Part shown: positions 46,191 to 56,027 of the stretch, piece by piece
Position numbering within the stretch: the first letter of the stretch is position 1
How the letters are laid out: every line of letters begins with the position of its first letter
Assembly: GCF_023698535.1 (NCBI RefSeq)
Contig: NZ_JALJCL010000004.1
Coordinates: 186,001-250,000, forward strand
Source: Halorientalis regularis
GTDB taxonomy: Archaea > Halobacteriota > Halobacteria > Halobacteriales > Haloarculaceae
Direction of reading: 5' to 3'
DNA length: 64,000 nt
Made by a program: the position numbers and the translations under genes
Notes under the pieces: generated by a model
The model's input: the letters and a program-made list of their open reading frames with translations, nothing else
Database searches by the model: none
What the model was told of the DNA's origin: nothing

Positions 46191-47453
46191 TCACAGCCCG
46201 AACAGTGGGACGGCCAGCGCGACGAGCCAGGCCAGGGCGGCGACCGCGACCAGTGCGGTGCCGATCCGCCGCCGGCGACTCCCGGGACTACCCGCGGCCC
46301 GCGCGCTCGCGCCCGTCGCCAGCAACCCCGCCGCGAGCGCGACGCCGACCCGGTGCTGGACGAGTTCGGGTCTCGGGAGGCCGACGCCGACCACCGCGAA
46401 ATCGGCGGCGAACGCGACGAGCAGTGCCGCCACCGTCACGCCGAACGCCCGGAACGGACCGACCGCTCTCCCCTGTCTGTGCGCCATCGCGGGCACGCCC
46501 AGCGCCACGACGGGGTACAGCACCGCCGCGAACAGCTTCGGGTGTATCCAGGGGAGAACCGTTTCGAGCGCCATCCCCGCCAGCCTGACACCGAGATAGA
46601 GGCCGCCGACGCCCACGGCCAGGGCTCCTTCGTCGCCGAACCTGTCGTCGCCGGTCCGCACCAGATCGCGCGCTCGTTGGCTGATCGAGTCGATTCCGCG
46701 CCCGACGCCGAGCGCGACTGCGGGTAGCGCCAGGGCCAGCAGGTCGACGACCGTGATTCCCCCTGCACCGCGACTGCCGTATCCCGAGAAGTTGCGGCCG
46801 CGGACGCGGACGCCCCGCTCGTCCGTGAGATCGTCCTCGACGAGTTCCTGTGACCCCCGCGTCGAGGTGACGGTGTGGCGCAGTCGGAACCAGTCCCACC
46901 ACTCGGCGTGGACCTGGATCGCCGTCCACGCCCCGGACGGTGCGCCGAACGCCCGGACGTGCTGGCGCGTCCCGAGATACGTGCCCGCGTGGAGCTGGAA
47001 GTCCTGCGCGGCCCAGCGCGCTCGCCCGCGTGCGGGGTCGACGTACGTGTATCGCACCGCGCCGTGGGACCCCGCCCACGTCAGATGGACCGCGGGGGCG
47101 TCGACCTGCAGGTCTCCCTGTGGCCCGGTTTCGACCTCGGCATCTTCCGTCCCGGGGAGCGGGACCGACGCGTCGCCGGACGGTTGGGCCCCGTTGGCTC
47201 GCTCCCAGTCGACGGCCGCTTCGCGGGTCAGCACCTGGCGCGCACGGGTGGTGTCTCCGCGAATCAGGACGTTGATCGCGAGCGTCTTCCCGGCGGTCGA
47301 CCGGCGGTTGCTCGTGTAGGGCCAGAGTCGGGTCTCGCCGTCGACCGGCTCGATGAAGGCACGCGTCGGCGCGTCGGCGGCCCCGACGGCACCGCTGGCG
47401 ACGGCCAGACAGGCTACTGCCGCGACGAGTACGACAGCCCAGCCCAGTCGCAT
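46191..47453 (-). CDS. Haloarchaeal exported/membrane protein with six C-terminal helices
   Basis: 420 aa. The signal peptide MRLGWAVVLVAAVACLAVASG precedes an extracellular domain (about 27-230) rich in Arg, Trp and Asp (WAAQDFQLHAGTYLGTRQH; WWDWFRLRHTVTSTRGSQ). About six membrane segments then run to the end. The family is seen only in haloarchaea as far as I know and has no assigned function. It could be a membrane-bound enzyme or sensor; no catalytic motif is evident. Confidence 0.7.
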   Translation of the reverse strand: MRLGWAVVLVAAVACLAVASGAVGAADAPTRAFIEPVDGETRLWPYTSNRRSTAGKTLAINVLIRGDTTRARQVLTREAAVDWERANGAQPSGDASVPLPGTEDAEVETGPQGDLQVDAPAVHLTWAGSHGAVRYTYVDPARGRARWAAQDFQLHAGTYLGTRQHVRAFGAPSGAWTAIQVHAEWWDWFRLRHTVTSTRGSQELVEDDLTDERGVRVRGRNFSGYGSRGAGGITVVDLLALALPAVALGVGRGIDSISQRARDLVRTGDDRFGDEGALAVGVGGLYLGVRLAGMALETVLPWIHPKLFAAVLYPVVALGVPAMAHRQGRAVGPFRAFGVTVAALLVAFAADFAVVGVGLPRPELVQHRVGVALAAGLLATGASARAAGSPGSRRRRIGTALVAVAALAWLVALAVPLFGL

Positions 47454-47551
47454 ACGACCATACCTCCGACAGAACGACCAAAACTGTCCCGGTCGTGACC
47501 CCTCCGGTCACGGACCCCGGGACACGGCGGTCGAGCGGACGGCGCGACGCG

Positions 47552-47785
47552 TCAGGAACCGTCCTGGAAGCGATACCGGTAGGGCTGGTCGCGGATGACC
47601 TCGACGTCACCCGTCTCGGCGCGCCGGCCCAGCACTGTCGCGATCTGGTGGGCGCTGTCGAACTCCACGCCGTGCTCGTCCAGCAGGTTCAGAATCTCCC
47701 GCGCTGTCAGTGGCTCGTCGGCGTCCGCGTCGTCGAGCACGGTGCGGATGCGTTCGAACTTGCCCTGACGTAAGCGCATACGCAT
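47552..47785 (-). CDS. Small winged-helix-like protein
   Basis: 77 aa. LTAREILNLLDEHGVEFDSAHQIATVLGRRAETGDVEVIRD has the helix-turn-helix plus wing pattern of a small DNA-binding protein. The N-terminus is basic (MRMRLRQGKFERIR). A possible regulator; the target is unknown. The second in-frame ATG (codon 3) could also be the start. Confidence 0.7.
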   Translation of the reverse strand: MRMRLRQGKFERIRTVLDDADADEPLTAREILNLLDEHGVEFDSAHQIATVLGRRAETGDVEVIRDQPYRYRFQDGS

Positions 47786-48007
47786 ACTGATGCCCTACTA
47801 TCACATTAAACGGCGTCAGACACCCGTCGGACGCCCGTTCGACGAAAATCCCCCGACAGCACCTACCCGTCTGTGTCAGCCACTGTCATACGAACTGTTC
47901 ATTTCGATAAAAAGAGTATAGATTCAACGTATGGCGGGGCAAAACCACTTGGTCCGAGCCGGACACGGCGCTCGACGCGGTTGCCGGCGGCCTCCGTCGT
48001 CGTCGAC

Positions 48008-48541
48008 TCAGACCGCCCGGTCGTCTTCGGACTCGAATTCGCGCTCGCGCCGATACGTCTCCACGAACTCGCTCACGTCGAACTGGAGCATCTGTTCTTC
48101 GAATTCGGCCATGGCGTCGTCGTCGCCGGCGTGACTCATCGCGTGTTCCATGAGTTCGACGAGCAACTCGACGGTTACTTCGTGGAGTTCCCGCGAGTCG
48201 AAGTCCGTGATCCAGATGGCGCTGTAGCCCACGTCGCCGTCGTCGGAGCAGTCGGCGCTCGCGACCTGGCCCGGGAACTCCTCGATCACCATCCCCATCA
48301 GGTGGGCGGTGGTGAACTCGTCGAACTCGTCTGCGGGTTCGACCGTCGCGCGCAACACGTCCGCCATCGACTCCGGAACGAACCGGCCCAGCGGGTGGAC
48401 GTCCATCACGACCCCGTGGGCGTCGCCACAGTCACAGTCGAACTCCCGGACGCCCAGATCGAGTTCGCGGGGACTGACGGGTTCGCCACAGGCCAACTCC
48501 AGGTCGTTGCCCCCGTCGCCCGGTACGCGCGGTTCTGGCAT
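48008..48541 (-). CDS. DUF5815 family protein
   Basis: 177 aa. The N-terminus has Cys at LACGEP and a CDCGDAHG pair (C-x-C), which may bind zinc together with His (HGVVMDVHPLGRF). The rest is acidic and helical, ending DVSEFVETYRREREFE. It is a conserved haloarchaeal family of unknown function. The 222 bp downstream (47786-48007) hold no gene I can support, only a TATA-like AGAGTATAGAT (about 47912-47922) on the plus strand. Confidence 0.8.
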   Translation of the reverse strand: MPEPRVPGDGGNDLELACGEPVSPRELDLGVREFDCDCGDAHGVVMDVHPLGRFVPESMADVLRATVEPADEFDEFTTAHLMGMVIEEFPGQVASADCSDDGDVGYSAIWITDFDSRELHEVTVELLVELMEHAMSHAGDDDAMAEFEEQMLQFDVSEFVETYRREREFESEDDRAV

Positions 48542-48592
48542 CGCCGACGGGTAGGATTCGCGCTCGGTTAAACGCCGCGGGTCCGGGTCGGC

Positions 48593-49432
48593 TCAGTACA
48601 CGTCGTCTCGGCCGCCGGGTTCTTGCCGGTCGTCGTCGACGCCCGTGGCTCCGCCCCGTTCGGTCCGAAGCTGCTGGTAGGCCCGCGTGGTCACCGCGAT
48701 GCCGAACACGCCGACCACCGCGCCGACTATTACGTTGGCGAGTGCGTTCACCGCTGGACCGAGGAGTCCGCCGATCAGGCCGATGACGCCGCCGACGACG
48801 GCACCGATGACGCCGAGGATGACGAGCAGTCCAAAGAGGTACCAGCGGCTCCCCTTGGCGACGCTCCAGCTCTCGCTCAGCGCGCCGATCGCGTTCTCGT
48901 CTTCGAGTGCCACCGCCTGCCTGACGAAGACCAGCGACACGACGAGGAACGTGGCCAGGACGAACCCGCCGACGATGAGGCCGATCAGCCCCACGACGAA
49001 CCCGACGGTGACGATCACGAACACGAAAATCCCGGCGAGAAAACCGTTCACGGTCGCCAGCGGCAGGCCGTCGGCGAGCCCGTCGGGGAGCCGATCCGGG
49101 TCGGACGCGGCGAACAGGCGCACCCCGACGATGCCCAGCGCCTCGCCGACGAACGCCAGCGCGACGAACGCCACGGCCAGCAGTGTGGGCGGGAGCGACA
49201 CGGCGAAGGGCAACACGCCGACTTCGTTTCGGAACTCGTCGAGACTGCCCGTTTCTGCCATCTGGGGACCGAACTCCTCGACGACGAATTCGACCGCCAC
49301 ATCCAGCAACGACTGTACGACGACCGTGTTCGCGAGACCGAGCGCGAGAAACGCACCGACGAGATACGCACCCGGTTGCGTGAGAACCCGGTCGAGTCCA
49401 TCGCCGAGGGCTTTCTCTATGTCCAGCGACAT
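48593..49432 (-). CDS. Haloarchaeal multi-pass membrane protein (DUF7847/DUF4013-like)
   Basis: 279 aa with about six membrane segments full of Gly/Val/Ile (VGFVVGLIGLIVGGFVLATF; LGVIGAVVGGVIGLIGG). A cytoplasmic loop RQAVALEDENAIGALSESWSVAKGSRW is the conserved helix of the glycerophosphodiesterase-membrane-domain-like families. The function is unknown. Confidence 0.75.
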   Translation of the reverse strand: MSLDIEKALGDGLDRVLTQPGAYLVGAFLALGLANTVVVQSLLDVAVEFVVEEFGPQMAETGSLDEFRNEVGVLPFAVSLPPTLLAVAFVALAFVGEALGIVGVRLFAASDPDRLPDGLADGLPLATVNGFLAGIFVFVIVTVGFVVGLIGLIVGGFVLATFLVVSLVFVRQAVALEDENAIGALSESWSVAKGSRWYLFGLLVILGVIGAVVGGVIGLIGGLLGPAVNALANVIVGAVVGVFGIAVTTRAYQQLRTERGGATGVDDDRQEPGGRDDVY

Positions 49433-49519
49433 AGTGACAGCCTCACAACAGGACGTGATAACAGTGTCGCTCCGTATCGGTCGGCGGGACGGCGTTGCCT
49501 GTCCGGGCGGGGATGACGG

Positions 49520-49909
49520 TCAGGGCCAGTCGTCGCGGCTGTCCTCGACGTCTTGGTCGGGCGTGTCGGGTTCACCGAGCTCCCAGTCGGCGGCCGCGGC
49601 AGCGTCCTCGACCGGCAGGAACTCCCAGCCGACGGCCTCGGCGAGGGCCTCGTCCTCGTCGTCGGTGCCGACGAAGACGTGGCGGCCGGTCTCGAACTGC
49701 CCTTTTACGTTGCCGAGGCTCTCCTCACGGCCCCGCGGCCCCGAGAAGAAGTCCTGGCGGATCCGGTGTTTGCGCGTGAAGTTGGTCACGACGTAGGTCG
49801 GCTTCTCGGAGACGACACCGACGTACTCGCTCCACTGGCGCGCGTCGTTGAACACCGAATCTGGGTGTGCCAGCTCCTTGAGTGCGCTCAGGTCGAAGGC
49901 AAGGGTCAT
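49520..49909 (-). CDS. Small haloarchaeal protein (DUF7124-like)
   Basis: 129 aa from the ATG at 49909 (MTLAFDLSALKELAHPDSVFNDARQW). It has a conserved core, TYVVTNFTRKHRIRQDFFSGPRGREESLG, and an acidic tail. It probably folds as an alpha/beta domain; no function is known. The frame stays open upstream only with very basic, non-haloarchaeal sequence, so the shorter start is taken. Confidence 0.78.
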   Translation of the reverse strand: MTLAFDLSALKELAHPDSVFNDARQWSEYVGVVSEKPTYVVTNFTRKHRIRQDFFSGPRGREESLGNVKGQFETGRHVFVGTDDEDEALAEAVGWEFLPVEDAAAAADWELGEPDTPDQDVEDSRDDWP

Positions 49910-49992
49910 GTCGCTGCTCCCGCCACCGTTCATATCTCCCGGTGGGCCCGCGCCGGAGAAAACGCCTTCGATACGCGGGTTCGTGGCGGTGG

Positions 49993-50097
49993 TCAGCCAA
50001 GAGCGAGTCGTCGATACAGCGTCACGCCGACGGCGACGGCGGCGACGACCGCGCCGACGAGCTAGAGGGACTTCGATTCGGAGGCGTGTCCCGGCAT
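49993..50097 (-). pseudogene. Tiny single-helix membrane protein interrupted by a TAG codon
   Basis: 35 codons from ATG 50097 to TGA 49993. The translation is MPGHASESKSL, stop (TAG at 50062-50064), LVGAVVAAVAVGVTLYRR and LALG. The sequence after the stop is a complete membrane helix with a positive end, in frame with the start. A Trp codon (TGG) at this position would need one base change. It is probably a freshly broken small gene, or a base error in the sequence. Confidence 0.5.
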
Positions 50098-50155
50098 ACA
50101 CGGCAGGTTACGCTGTGGAGGGAAAAACTGGTCCGGAATCGCCGGGCCGGCGACC

Positions 50156-51406
50156 CTACTCGCTCTCGGCGGTCGCGGGCGCGTCCAGGTTCTCCAGATC
50201 TACGTCCTGTTCGAGCAGGACCTCCTTCTGGTCCGCGACCACACGCTCCTCGCGGATCAGCTGTTTGTACTTCGACTGCGGGGCCAGGTCGCCGATGAGG
50301 ACGCCGCCAACGATTTTGCCGTCCTTGAACGCCAGTCGCCGCCACTCCGTATCGGAGTACTTCCGTTCGGCGTGGTCGTCGCCGAGCGTCGGGTGACCAA
50401 AGGAGAGGAAGGGGAAATCGAAGTGCGTGATCGAGTACGAGGAGACCCAGCGGAATTCCTCTGCCTCGCTGTCGGCGACCATGTTCTCGCCGGCGACCGC
50501 GCCCTGTTCCTTGGCCGAGCCCCAGGCCCCGTTCTGGGCGTACTCGCCGAGGATCGTGTCGTAAAAGCGGGTGATGTCACCCGCCGCGTACACGTCTTCG
50601 ACGTTGGTCCGCATGTACTCGTCGACGACGATGCCGTCGTCGAGTTCGATGTCGGTGTCCCGGAGGAACTCCGTATTGAAGTTCAGGCCGATAGCCACCC
50701 CGACGAACTCGCCCTCGTACTCCTCGCCGTTGGGGTCGACCGCGCCGGTGACGACGCCGTCGTCGTCGGTGGTGAAGTGATCCACACCGGAGTCGAAGAC
50801 GGGGGTGACGCCGTTGTCTTCGAGCGCGTCGTGGATGATTTCGGCACCCTCCAGCGAGAGCGCGTAGCGCCACCAGCGGTTGCCCCGCATCAGATAGTGG
50901 GCCTCGATGTCCTGTGCGCCACAGATGGCCGCCAGGTCGATCCCGAGCAGGCCCGCGCCGACGACGATCCCGGTGTCGGACTCGTCGGCGTGTTCGCGGA
51001 TGGCCCGGGCGTCCTGGAAGGTCCAGAAGTGGTGGATCCCCTCGGCGTCGGAGTTGTCGACGGGGAGTTGGGTCGGCGTCCCACCGGTCGCCAGCAGGAG
51101 TTTGTCGTACTCGATCTCGCCGCTCTCGTGGGTGGTGACGACCTTCTCGTCGGTGTCGACACCGGTGACCACCGTGTTGAGTTCGAGGTCGATGTCCCGC
51201 TCGGCGTACCAGTCTTCCTCGTGGATCGAGATCGGGGCCTCGGGGAGCTTACCCTTGGCGAACTCCTTGATGAGAATCCGGTTGTACAGCGCCTCACCCT
51301 CCTCGGTGACGACCGTGATGTCGGCATCGGGGTCCTGTTCCCGGATTGTCTCCGCCGCGGAACTCCCCGCGATACCGTCTCCGATGATCACGTGCGACGC
51401 GCTCAT
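50156..51406 (-). CDS. FAD/NAD-dependent oxidoreductase (nitrite/rubredoxin-reductase-like)
   Basis: 416 aa. FAD site VIIGDGIAGSSAAE at the N-terminus, NAD(P)H site VVGAGLLGIDLAA (about 147-160) and second FAD motif VEDVYAAGDITRF. A C-terminal domain (about 315-416) follows, WRRLAFKDGKIVGGVLIGDL. This matches class-III pyridine nucleotide reductases such as NirB N-terminal or rubredoxin reductase. The redox partner is unknown. Transcription diverges from the DUF6149 gene over 144 bp. Confidence 0.87.
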   Translation of the reverse strand: MSASHVIIGDGIAGSSAAETIREQDPDADITVVTEEGEALYNRILIKEFAKGKLPEAPISIHEEDWYAERDIDLELNTVVTGVDTDEKVVTTHESGEIEYDKLLLATGGTPTQLPVDNSDAEGIHHFWTFQDARAIREHADESDTGIVVGAGLLGIDLAAICGAQDIEAHYLMRGNRWWRYALSLEGAEIIHDALEDNGVTPVFDSGVDHFTTDDDGVVTGAVDPNGEEYEGEFVGVAIGLNFNTEFLRDTDIELDDGIVVDEYMRTNVEDVYAAGDITRFYDTILGEYAQNGAWGSAKEQGAVAGENMVADSEAEEFRWVSSYSITHFDFPFLSFGHPTLGDDHAERKYSDTEWRRLAFKDGKIVGGVLIGDLAPQSKYKQLIREERVVADQKEVLLEQDVDLENLDAPATAESE

Positions 51407-51550
51407 AACTCGTGGTTTGCATACCGGGCCTAATGTGCATTGCTATCCGGGAGAGTATCGCGGTGAGTCGGTCACGTCACCGGGGCGACGCCACGCGCCG
51501 ACGGAAACCCGGGACGTTTTAGGAGATCCCGTCCTTACGAATGGGTCGAG

Positions 51551-52147
51551 ATGAAGATCCGTCAGAACGTCCGCCACTGGGCCGCGAAGAAGGCACTGAC
51601 AGCTCCCGTCATCGGCCAGCGCGTCAACGACAAGTTGGTCGACCTCCACACCGGCGTGTTCCTGGACAAGGCCGACGAGGGCCACGCCGAGGCCCGACGT
51701 GCACACCTCGACGACTTCTTCGACGCGACGATGGACACGTACGTCGCCGCACTGGATTCGGACTTCACCGAGGCCGAGGCCCGGGAGATCACCCACGTGC
51801 AGGCCAACTTCGACTTCTACAATCACGGCTGGACGGAGATGATGGAGTTCCCCAGCGACGAACTCGAGGACCACTACGACCGCTACGCGGACTTTTTCGA
51901 GCGCTGGGGCATCACCATCGACGACCCGCTCGGGGAGTTCCGCCCCACCGACGGTATCGCCGACGCGCCCTCGACCCCCGAGAAACTCGACGACCCCGAG
52001 CACCCACACGCCGAAGGTGGCTTCGCGGACGACGTGTACGTCGAGACTGACGACGGCGAGGTCGTCGTCGGCGGCCAGAACGAACCCGAGGAGGTGGACC
52101 CGGCCGAGGCTCCCGGGCTCGACTCCGACGAGGCCGGCGCGGACTGA
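51551..52147 (+). CDS. DUF6149 family protein
   Basis: 198 aa. A basic N-terminal helix MKIRQNVRHWAAKKALTAPVIGQRVND is followed by a helical core containing ITHVQANFDFYNHGWTEMMEFP (conserved His, Asn and Tyr) and an acidic disordered tail. This is a conserved haloarchaeal family without known role. A second ATG 10 nt upstream (51541) is out of frame. Confidence 0.8.
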   Translation: MKIRQNVRHWAAKKALTAPVIGQRVNDKLVDLHTGVFLDKADEGHAEARRAHLDDFFDATMDTYVAALDSDFTEAEAREITHVQANFDFYNHGWTEMMEFPSDELEDHYDRYADFFERWGITIDDPLGEFRPTDGIADAPSTPEKLDDPEHPHAEGGFADDVYVETDDGEVVVGGQNEPEEVDPAEAPGLDSDEAGAD

Positions 52148-52241
52148 CGCGGTGGCGCCCGACCAGCGCGCCCCGGGTTCCGTTCTCAGTGGTGAGAACT
52201 GACAGGGTACATTCTTGATCGTCCTTTGCAGATGTGTTGCC

Positions 52242-53909
52242 ATGAGCGCCGAATCCGTCGACCGAGACTCACATGGTGACGACACGGTCGAGATTTCGCC
52301 GTCGTTCTCACCAGAGGAGTGGTGGTGGTACTTCAGCGGGACCGCCTCACGGCAATTCAAGCGACTCTTCCCGGACGTGATTCAGCGGACGTTGAACAGA
52401 GAACTGTGGATCTACTCGACGATTGCCATCGCCGTCCCCGTTTCCGCGGCGATCTACGACGGGAGCTGGCTCACTGTCGGTGCGATCTTCGGGGCGACCT
52501 TCCTGTTCGGTGGGATGATCTACGGCGAGTCCTACGTAATCATCAAGACGCTTCAGGAAGCCGTCGAGACGGTGGGCCGGGGCCAGTACCGGTTCCGTAT
52601 CCCCGAACAGCGGGCCGACGAACTCGGTGACGTGTACCGCGGCTTCGAGCAGACGGCGGCCACCCTCGACGAACGGATCGAGGAAGCAGAGGAAGCCAAA
52701 GAACAGGCCCAGCGCGAGCAGGAACGCGCCGAGGAGGCCCGCGCCGAGGCCGAGGCCGCCAAACAGGAGGCCGAAGCCGTCGCCGACCAACTCCGCACCC
52801 GCGCCCAGGAGTACAGCCGGGTGATGGACGAAGTAGCCGACGGCGACCTGACCCGCCGGCTCGACACAGACACCGACAACGAGGCGATGGCCGACATCGC
52901 CGCGGCGTTCAACGAGATGCTCGACTCCCTGTCCGGGACCGTCGCGGAGGCCAGCGAGTTCGCAGACACCGTCGCGAGCGTCAGCGAGGACGCCGCCGCT
53001 AGCGGCCAGGAGATCCGCCGGGCCAGCGACGAGGTGAGCGGCTCGATGGAGGAGATCGCCAGCGGCGCCGAGGACCAGCGCGAGCAGGTGGCGGAGGCAT
53101 CGGAGCGGATGAACGACCTCTCAGCGACCATCGAAGAGATCGCCTCCTCCGCGACCGAGGTAGCCGACACCGCCGCGGACGCGGCCGACACCGGCGAGGA
53201 GGCCCGTGATGCCTCCGAGCGGGCGGGCGAGGAGATCGCCTCCATTCGGGAGAACGCCGCTTCGGCTGCCACGGAGGTCGAGACGCTCGATCAGCGTATC
53301 GAGCAGATCGACGAGATCGTCGATCTGATCGACGGGATCGCCGAGCAGACCAACACGCTGGCGCTGAACGCCTCCATCGAGGCCGCACGCGCCGGTGAAG
53401 CGGGGGAAGGGTTCGCCGTCGTCGCCGACGAAGTGAAAGACCTCGCCGAGGAGACACAGGAGGCGACCGACGAAGTCGAGTCGGTGATCGCGGAGATGCG
53501 CGAGCAGGCCGCCGCCGCGACCGATGAAATGGACGACATGGAAGACAGCGTCGAGAGCGGGGCCGACACCATCGAGGACGCCATGGGGAAACTCGAATCC
53601 GTCGTCGCGACTATCGAGGACGTCAACGCCGGCGTCCAGGAGATCGACGACGCGACCGACCGCCAGGCCTCGACGACCCAGGAAGTCGTCGCCATGATCG
53701 ACTCCGTGGCCGCGATCAGCGACGAGACCGCAGACGAGGCCCAGTCGGTCTCGGCCTCGGCGGAGGAACAGACCGCCGCGACCCGCGAGGTGACCGAGAC
53801 GATCCAGCAACTCTCGACGGAGGCCGATCAGCTCTCGACCCTGCTCGACGAGATGCAGGTCTCCACGGGCGGTTCGGGTGCCACCATCGCCGCCACCCTG
53901 GAGGACTAA
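52242..53909 (+). CDS. Methyl-accepting chemotaxis transducer without extracellular domain
   Basis: 555 aa from the ATG at 52242. Two adjacent membrane segments (about 58-105) have almost no loop between them. Two HAMP-like regions with coiled coil follow (about 105-240). The signalling hairpin has the highly conserved tip [19 protein letters not shown] and [16 protein letters not shown]. Many EE/QA pairs are candidate methylation sites. It should sense a membrane, redox or cytoplasmic cue and signal to CheA/CheW; none of these is in the window. Confidence 0.92.
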   Translation: MSAESVDRDSHGDDTVEISPSFSPEEWWWYFSGTASRQFKRLFPDVIQRTLNRELWIYSTIAIAVPVSAAIYDGSWLTVGAIFGATFLFGGMIYGESYVIIKTLQEAVETVGRGQYRFRIPEQRADELGDVYRGFEQTAATLDERIEEAEEAKEQAQREQERAEEARAEAEAAKQEAEAVADQLRTRAQEYSRVMDEVADGDLTRRLDTDTDNEAMADIAAAFNEMLDSLSGTVAEASEFADTVASVSEDAAASGQEIRRASDEVSGSMEEIASGAEDQREQVAEASERMNDLSATIEEIASSATEVADTAADAADTGEEARDASERAGEEIASIRENAASAATEVETLDQRIEQIDEIVDLIDGIAEQTNTLALNASIEAARAGEAGEGFAVVADEVKDLAEETQEATDEVESVIAEMREQAAAATDEMDDMEDSVESGADTIEDAMGKLESVVATIEDVNAGVQEIDDATDRQASTTQEVVAMIDSVAAISDETADEAQSVSASAEEQTAATREVTETIQQLSTEADQLSTLLDEMQVSTGGSGATIAATLED

Positions 53910-54571
53910 CGCTCGACCGAAAACAGCGCCACGCACTCCACCCACGTCGATCCATCCGTCTTCCCGCTCCCGCCCAGCGATCCCGTAATCGCGAACGCGT
54001 AGACGCCCGATTCGAGGTCTTCGACCAGTGTCAGGTGATCGTCCCGAGCCGGTGACGGATGGGTCTCGACGCTCAGCCGCCAGGTGTACGTCCCGCCGTC
54101 CTCGACGGTCCGCCACGGCTCGACGTACTCCTCGGGCGCGACGTGTTCCCAGCCGTCGCCCGTCCGTCGCTTGATCGCCCAGGCGTAGGGGTTCAGCCCG
54201 AACGGCTCGTCCGACTCGTTGCACAGCGTGAACGTGATCGTCTCCACCGTGTTGTCGCCGGTCGTGGGCGCGAACACCTCGCTGTCGGGTTCGACCCAGA
54301 CCTCGGCCGCATCGTCCTGGATCGCGTGGTAACAGACCGTCCGGTCGACGCTGTCGCTGAAGCCGGGGCAGTCCGTCCCGTCGAACCGCCCTGAGAGAAC
54401 CGTGGGCGTCCGTCTCTCGTCGGTCGCCGTTCCGGGTGGCGTCCCCGTTCGATCGGTGCGCCCTGGCCCGTCCGTGTCGGTCGGCGTCGATCCGTCCCCG
54501 GATCGGTCGAGACAGCCCGCGGTCGCCACCGTCGCCGTGCCGAGTGCCGTCAGTACCGTGCGTCGTTTCAT
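53906..54571 (-). CDS. Haloarchaeal Tat-type lipoprotein
   Basis: 221 aa. The signal is [20 protein letters not shown] with the lipobox Cys at 20; twin Arg at 3-4. A Thr/Asp/Pro-rich linker (about 24-60) leads to a beta-sandwich-like domain with two Cys pairs (DCPGF...VCYH; LCNES; VECVALF) and [21 protein letters not shown]. The function is unknown. It converges with the transducer gene with a 4-nt overlap. Confidence 0.8.
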   Translation of the reverse strand: MKRRTVLTALGTATVATAGCLDRSGDGSTPTDTDGPGRTDRTGTPPGTATDERRTPTVLSGRFDGTDCPGFSDSVDRTVCYHAIQDDAAEVWVEPDSEVFAPTTGDNTVETITFTLCNESDEPFGLNPYAWAIKRRTGDGWEHVAPEEYVEPWRTVEDGGTYTWRLSVETHPSPARDDHLTLVEDLESGVYAFAITGSLGGSGKTDGSTWVECVALFSVER

Positions 54572-54613
54572 ACGTGATCGATGACCGCCACCGATGACAT
54601 GTCTTCTGGAGAG

Positions 54614-55939
54614 TCAAACGCCGGTTTCACTCTCCCCAATCAGCACGTCGGCAGCGGCGAACCCGGCCTCGATACCGCCGTTGAGACTACGCTCGGGGTA
54701 CTGGGCGCGGCTGGCCATCCCGGCGTACGTGACGCCCTCGGCGACCGGTTCCGAGAGGTCGGCGGGTACTACCATGTCCAGATACCCCCGTTCGTAGACG
54801 GGTGCAGTCCGGGGGTTGCGTGCCGTCTCGACCCAGTTCACGCTGTCGGGGTCGAACTGGGGGAACAGGTCGGCGATGCCGTCCTGCCACAGTCGTTCGA
54901 CCGCGCCGTCGTCCAGGCCCCAGAGGTCGTCGTCGAGGTCCTGCACGTAGCTGGCCGTGTAGTAGAGGTGTTCGCCGCCGTAGCGCTCGGCCGGGACGAA
55001 GTTGGTGTGTTCGATGAACACGCCGAATGGAGCGTCGTCGGCGAGGTTCAGCCAGTACGTGTCGGTCAGTGACTCCTCCATGCTCCAGACAGAACAGACC
55101 GTCCCCTGGAAGTCGATCTCACAGGGGTAGCCCGTCAGCGCCTCCAGCACGTCGGGCATCGCGGCGACGACGACGCCGTCCACGTCGTGTGTTCCGGTCC
55201 CCTCGTCAGTCGTGACCGACAGCGACTCGACGCGCCCCTCGCCGGTCCCGAGGTCGGTCACCCGTGCGCCGGTGGTGACGTTCTCGCGCCCCACGGCGTC
55301 GACCAGTGCGTCGAGGAAGGGCGCGAACCCGCCGTCCGGATAGCCCAGGATCTCGCCCCGGAGGAGGTCGCGCTCGCCGCGGAACTTCACGCGGCCCAGG
55401 AGCCAGGCGGCGCTGACGTCTTCCTTGCGCGAGCCGAACTTGGCGTCGAGCAGCGGGTCCCAGAAGTTCTCGTAGACGCTCCGGGTGGTGTGGTCCAGCA
55501 GGAACTGCTTGATGGGTACGTCCTCGAAGGCTTCGAGGTCGTCGTAGGTGTCGAAGGTGGGGACGCCGCCGCGCACGTCCACCTCCATCGTGAGCATCGC
55601 CAGCCGGAACTTGTCGTACAGCGAGAGGTGCGGGTAGGCCAGGATCTCCCAGGCCGTGTCCAGCGGGTGGACGACGCCGTCGACGTAGTAGGCGTTCTTC
55701 CCGACGCGCCACTCGATCCGGTCGCCCAGGCCCAACTCCTCGGCGACCTCGACGATGGTCTCCTCGGATTTCGAGAGGTGGTGGTAGAACTTCTCGATGG
55801 AGTCGCCGGCGGTCTCGTAGACGGCTGCGAGTCCGCCCACGTCGTCGCTCGCCTCGAACACCTGTACCTCGTGGCCGGCCTGCTGGAGCCGGTGGGCCGC
55901 GGCCAGTCCCGCGACCCCGCCGCCGACGACGCCGATCAT
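54614..55939 (-). CDS. NAD(P)/FAD-dependent amine-oxidase-family oxidoreductase
   Basis: 441 aa from the ATG at 55939. MIGVVGGGVAGLAAAHRLQQ with EASDDVGG is the FAD Rossmann site of the flavin amine oxidase/UDP-galactopyranose mutase/protoporphyrinogen oxidase group. The C-terminal FAD motif RSLNGGIEAGFAAADVL closes the fold. KFYHHLSKSEETIVEVAEELGL is typical of the branch near UDP-galactopyranose mutase and carotenoid desaturases. The substrate cannot be fixed from sequence. Confidence 0.83.
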   Translation of the reverse strand: MIGVVGGGVAGLAAAHRLQQAGHEVQVFEASDDVGGLAAVYETAGDSIEKFYHHLSKSEETIVEVAEELGLGDRIEWRVGKNAYYVDGVVHPLDTAWEILAYPHLSLYDKFRLAMLTMEVDVRGGVPTFDTYDDLEAFEDVPIKQFLLDHTTRSVYENFWDPLLDAKFGSRKEDVSAAWLLGRVKFRGERDLLRGEILGYPDGGFAPFLDALVDAVGRENVTTGARVTDLGTGEGRVESLSVTTDEGTGTHDVDGVVVAAMPDVLEALTGYPCEIDFQGTVCSVWSMEESLTDTYWLNLADDAPFGVFIEHTNFVPAERYGGEHLYYTASYVQDLDDDLWGLDDGAVERLWQDGIADLFPQFDPDSVNWVETARNPRTAPVYERGYLDMVVPADLSEPVAEGVTYAGMASRAQYPERSLNGGIEAGFAAADVLIGESETGV

Positions 55940-56027
55940 GTCACCCGCTTCGCCCGGCGGGCACATGTGCGTTGCCTTCGCCGGTCACTCCCCGCCGGTG
56001 AGCTGCGACCGTGGGCCTTCGGCCCAC

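Noticed and set aside
47931-48134. Small plus-strand frame starting at 47931 behind a TATA-like box
   Set aside because: It runs antisense into the DUF5815 gene and is Ser/Arg-rich; only the promoter-like box is noteworthy.
50062-50064. TAG read as pyrrolysine
   Set aside because: No pyl genes are visible, haloarchaea are not known to use the code, and a Trp-to-stop change explains it more simply.
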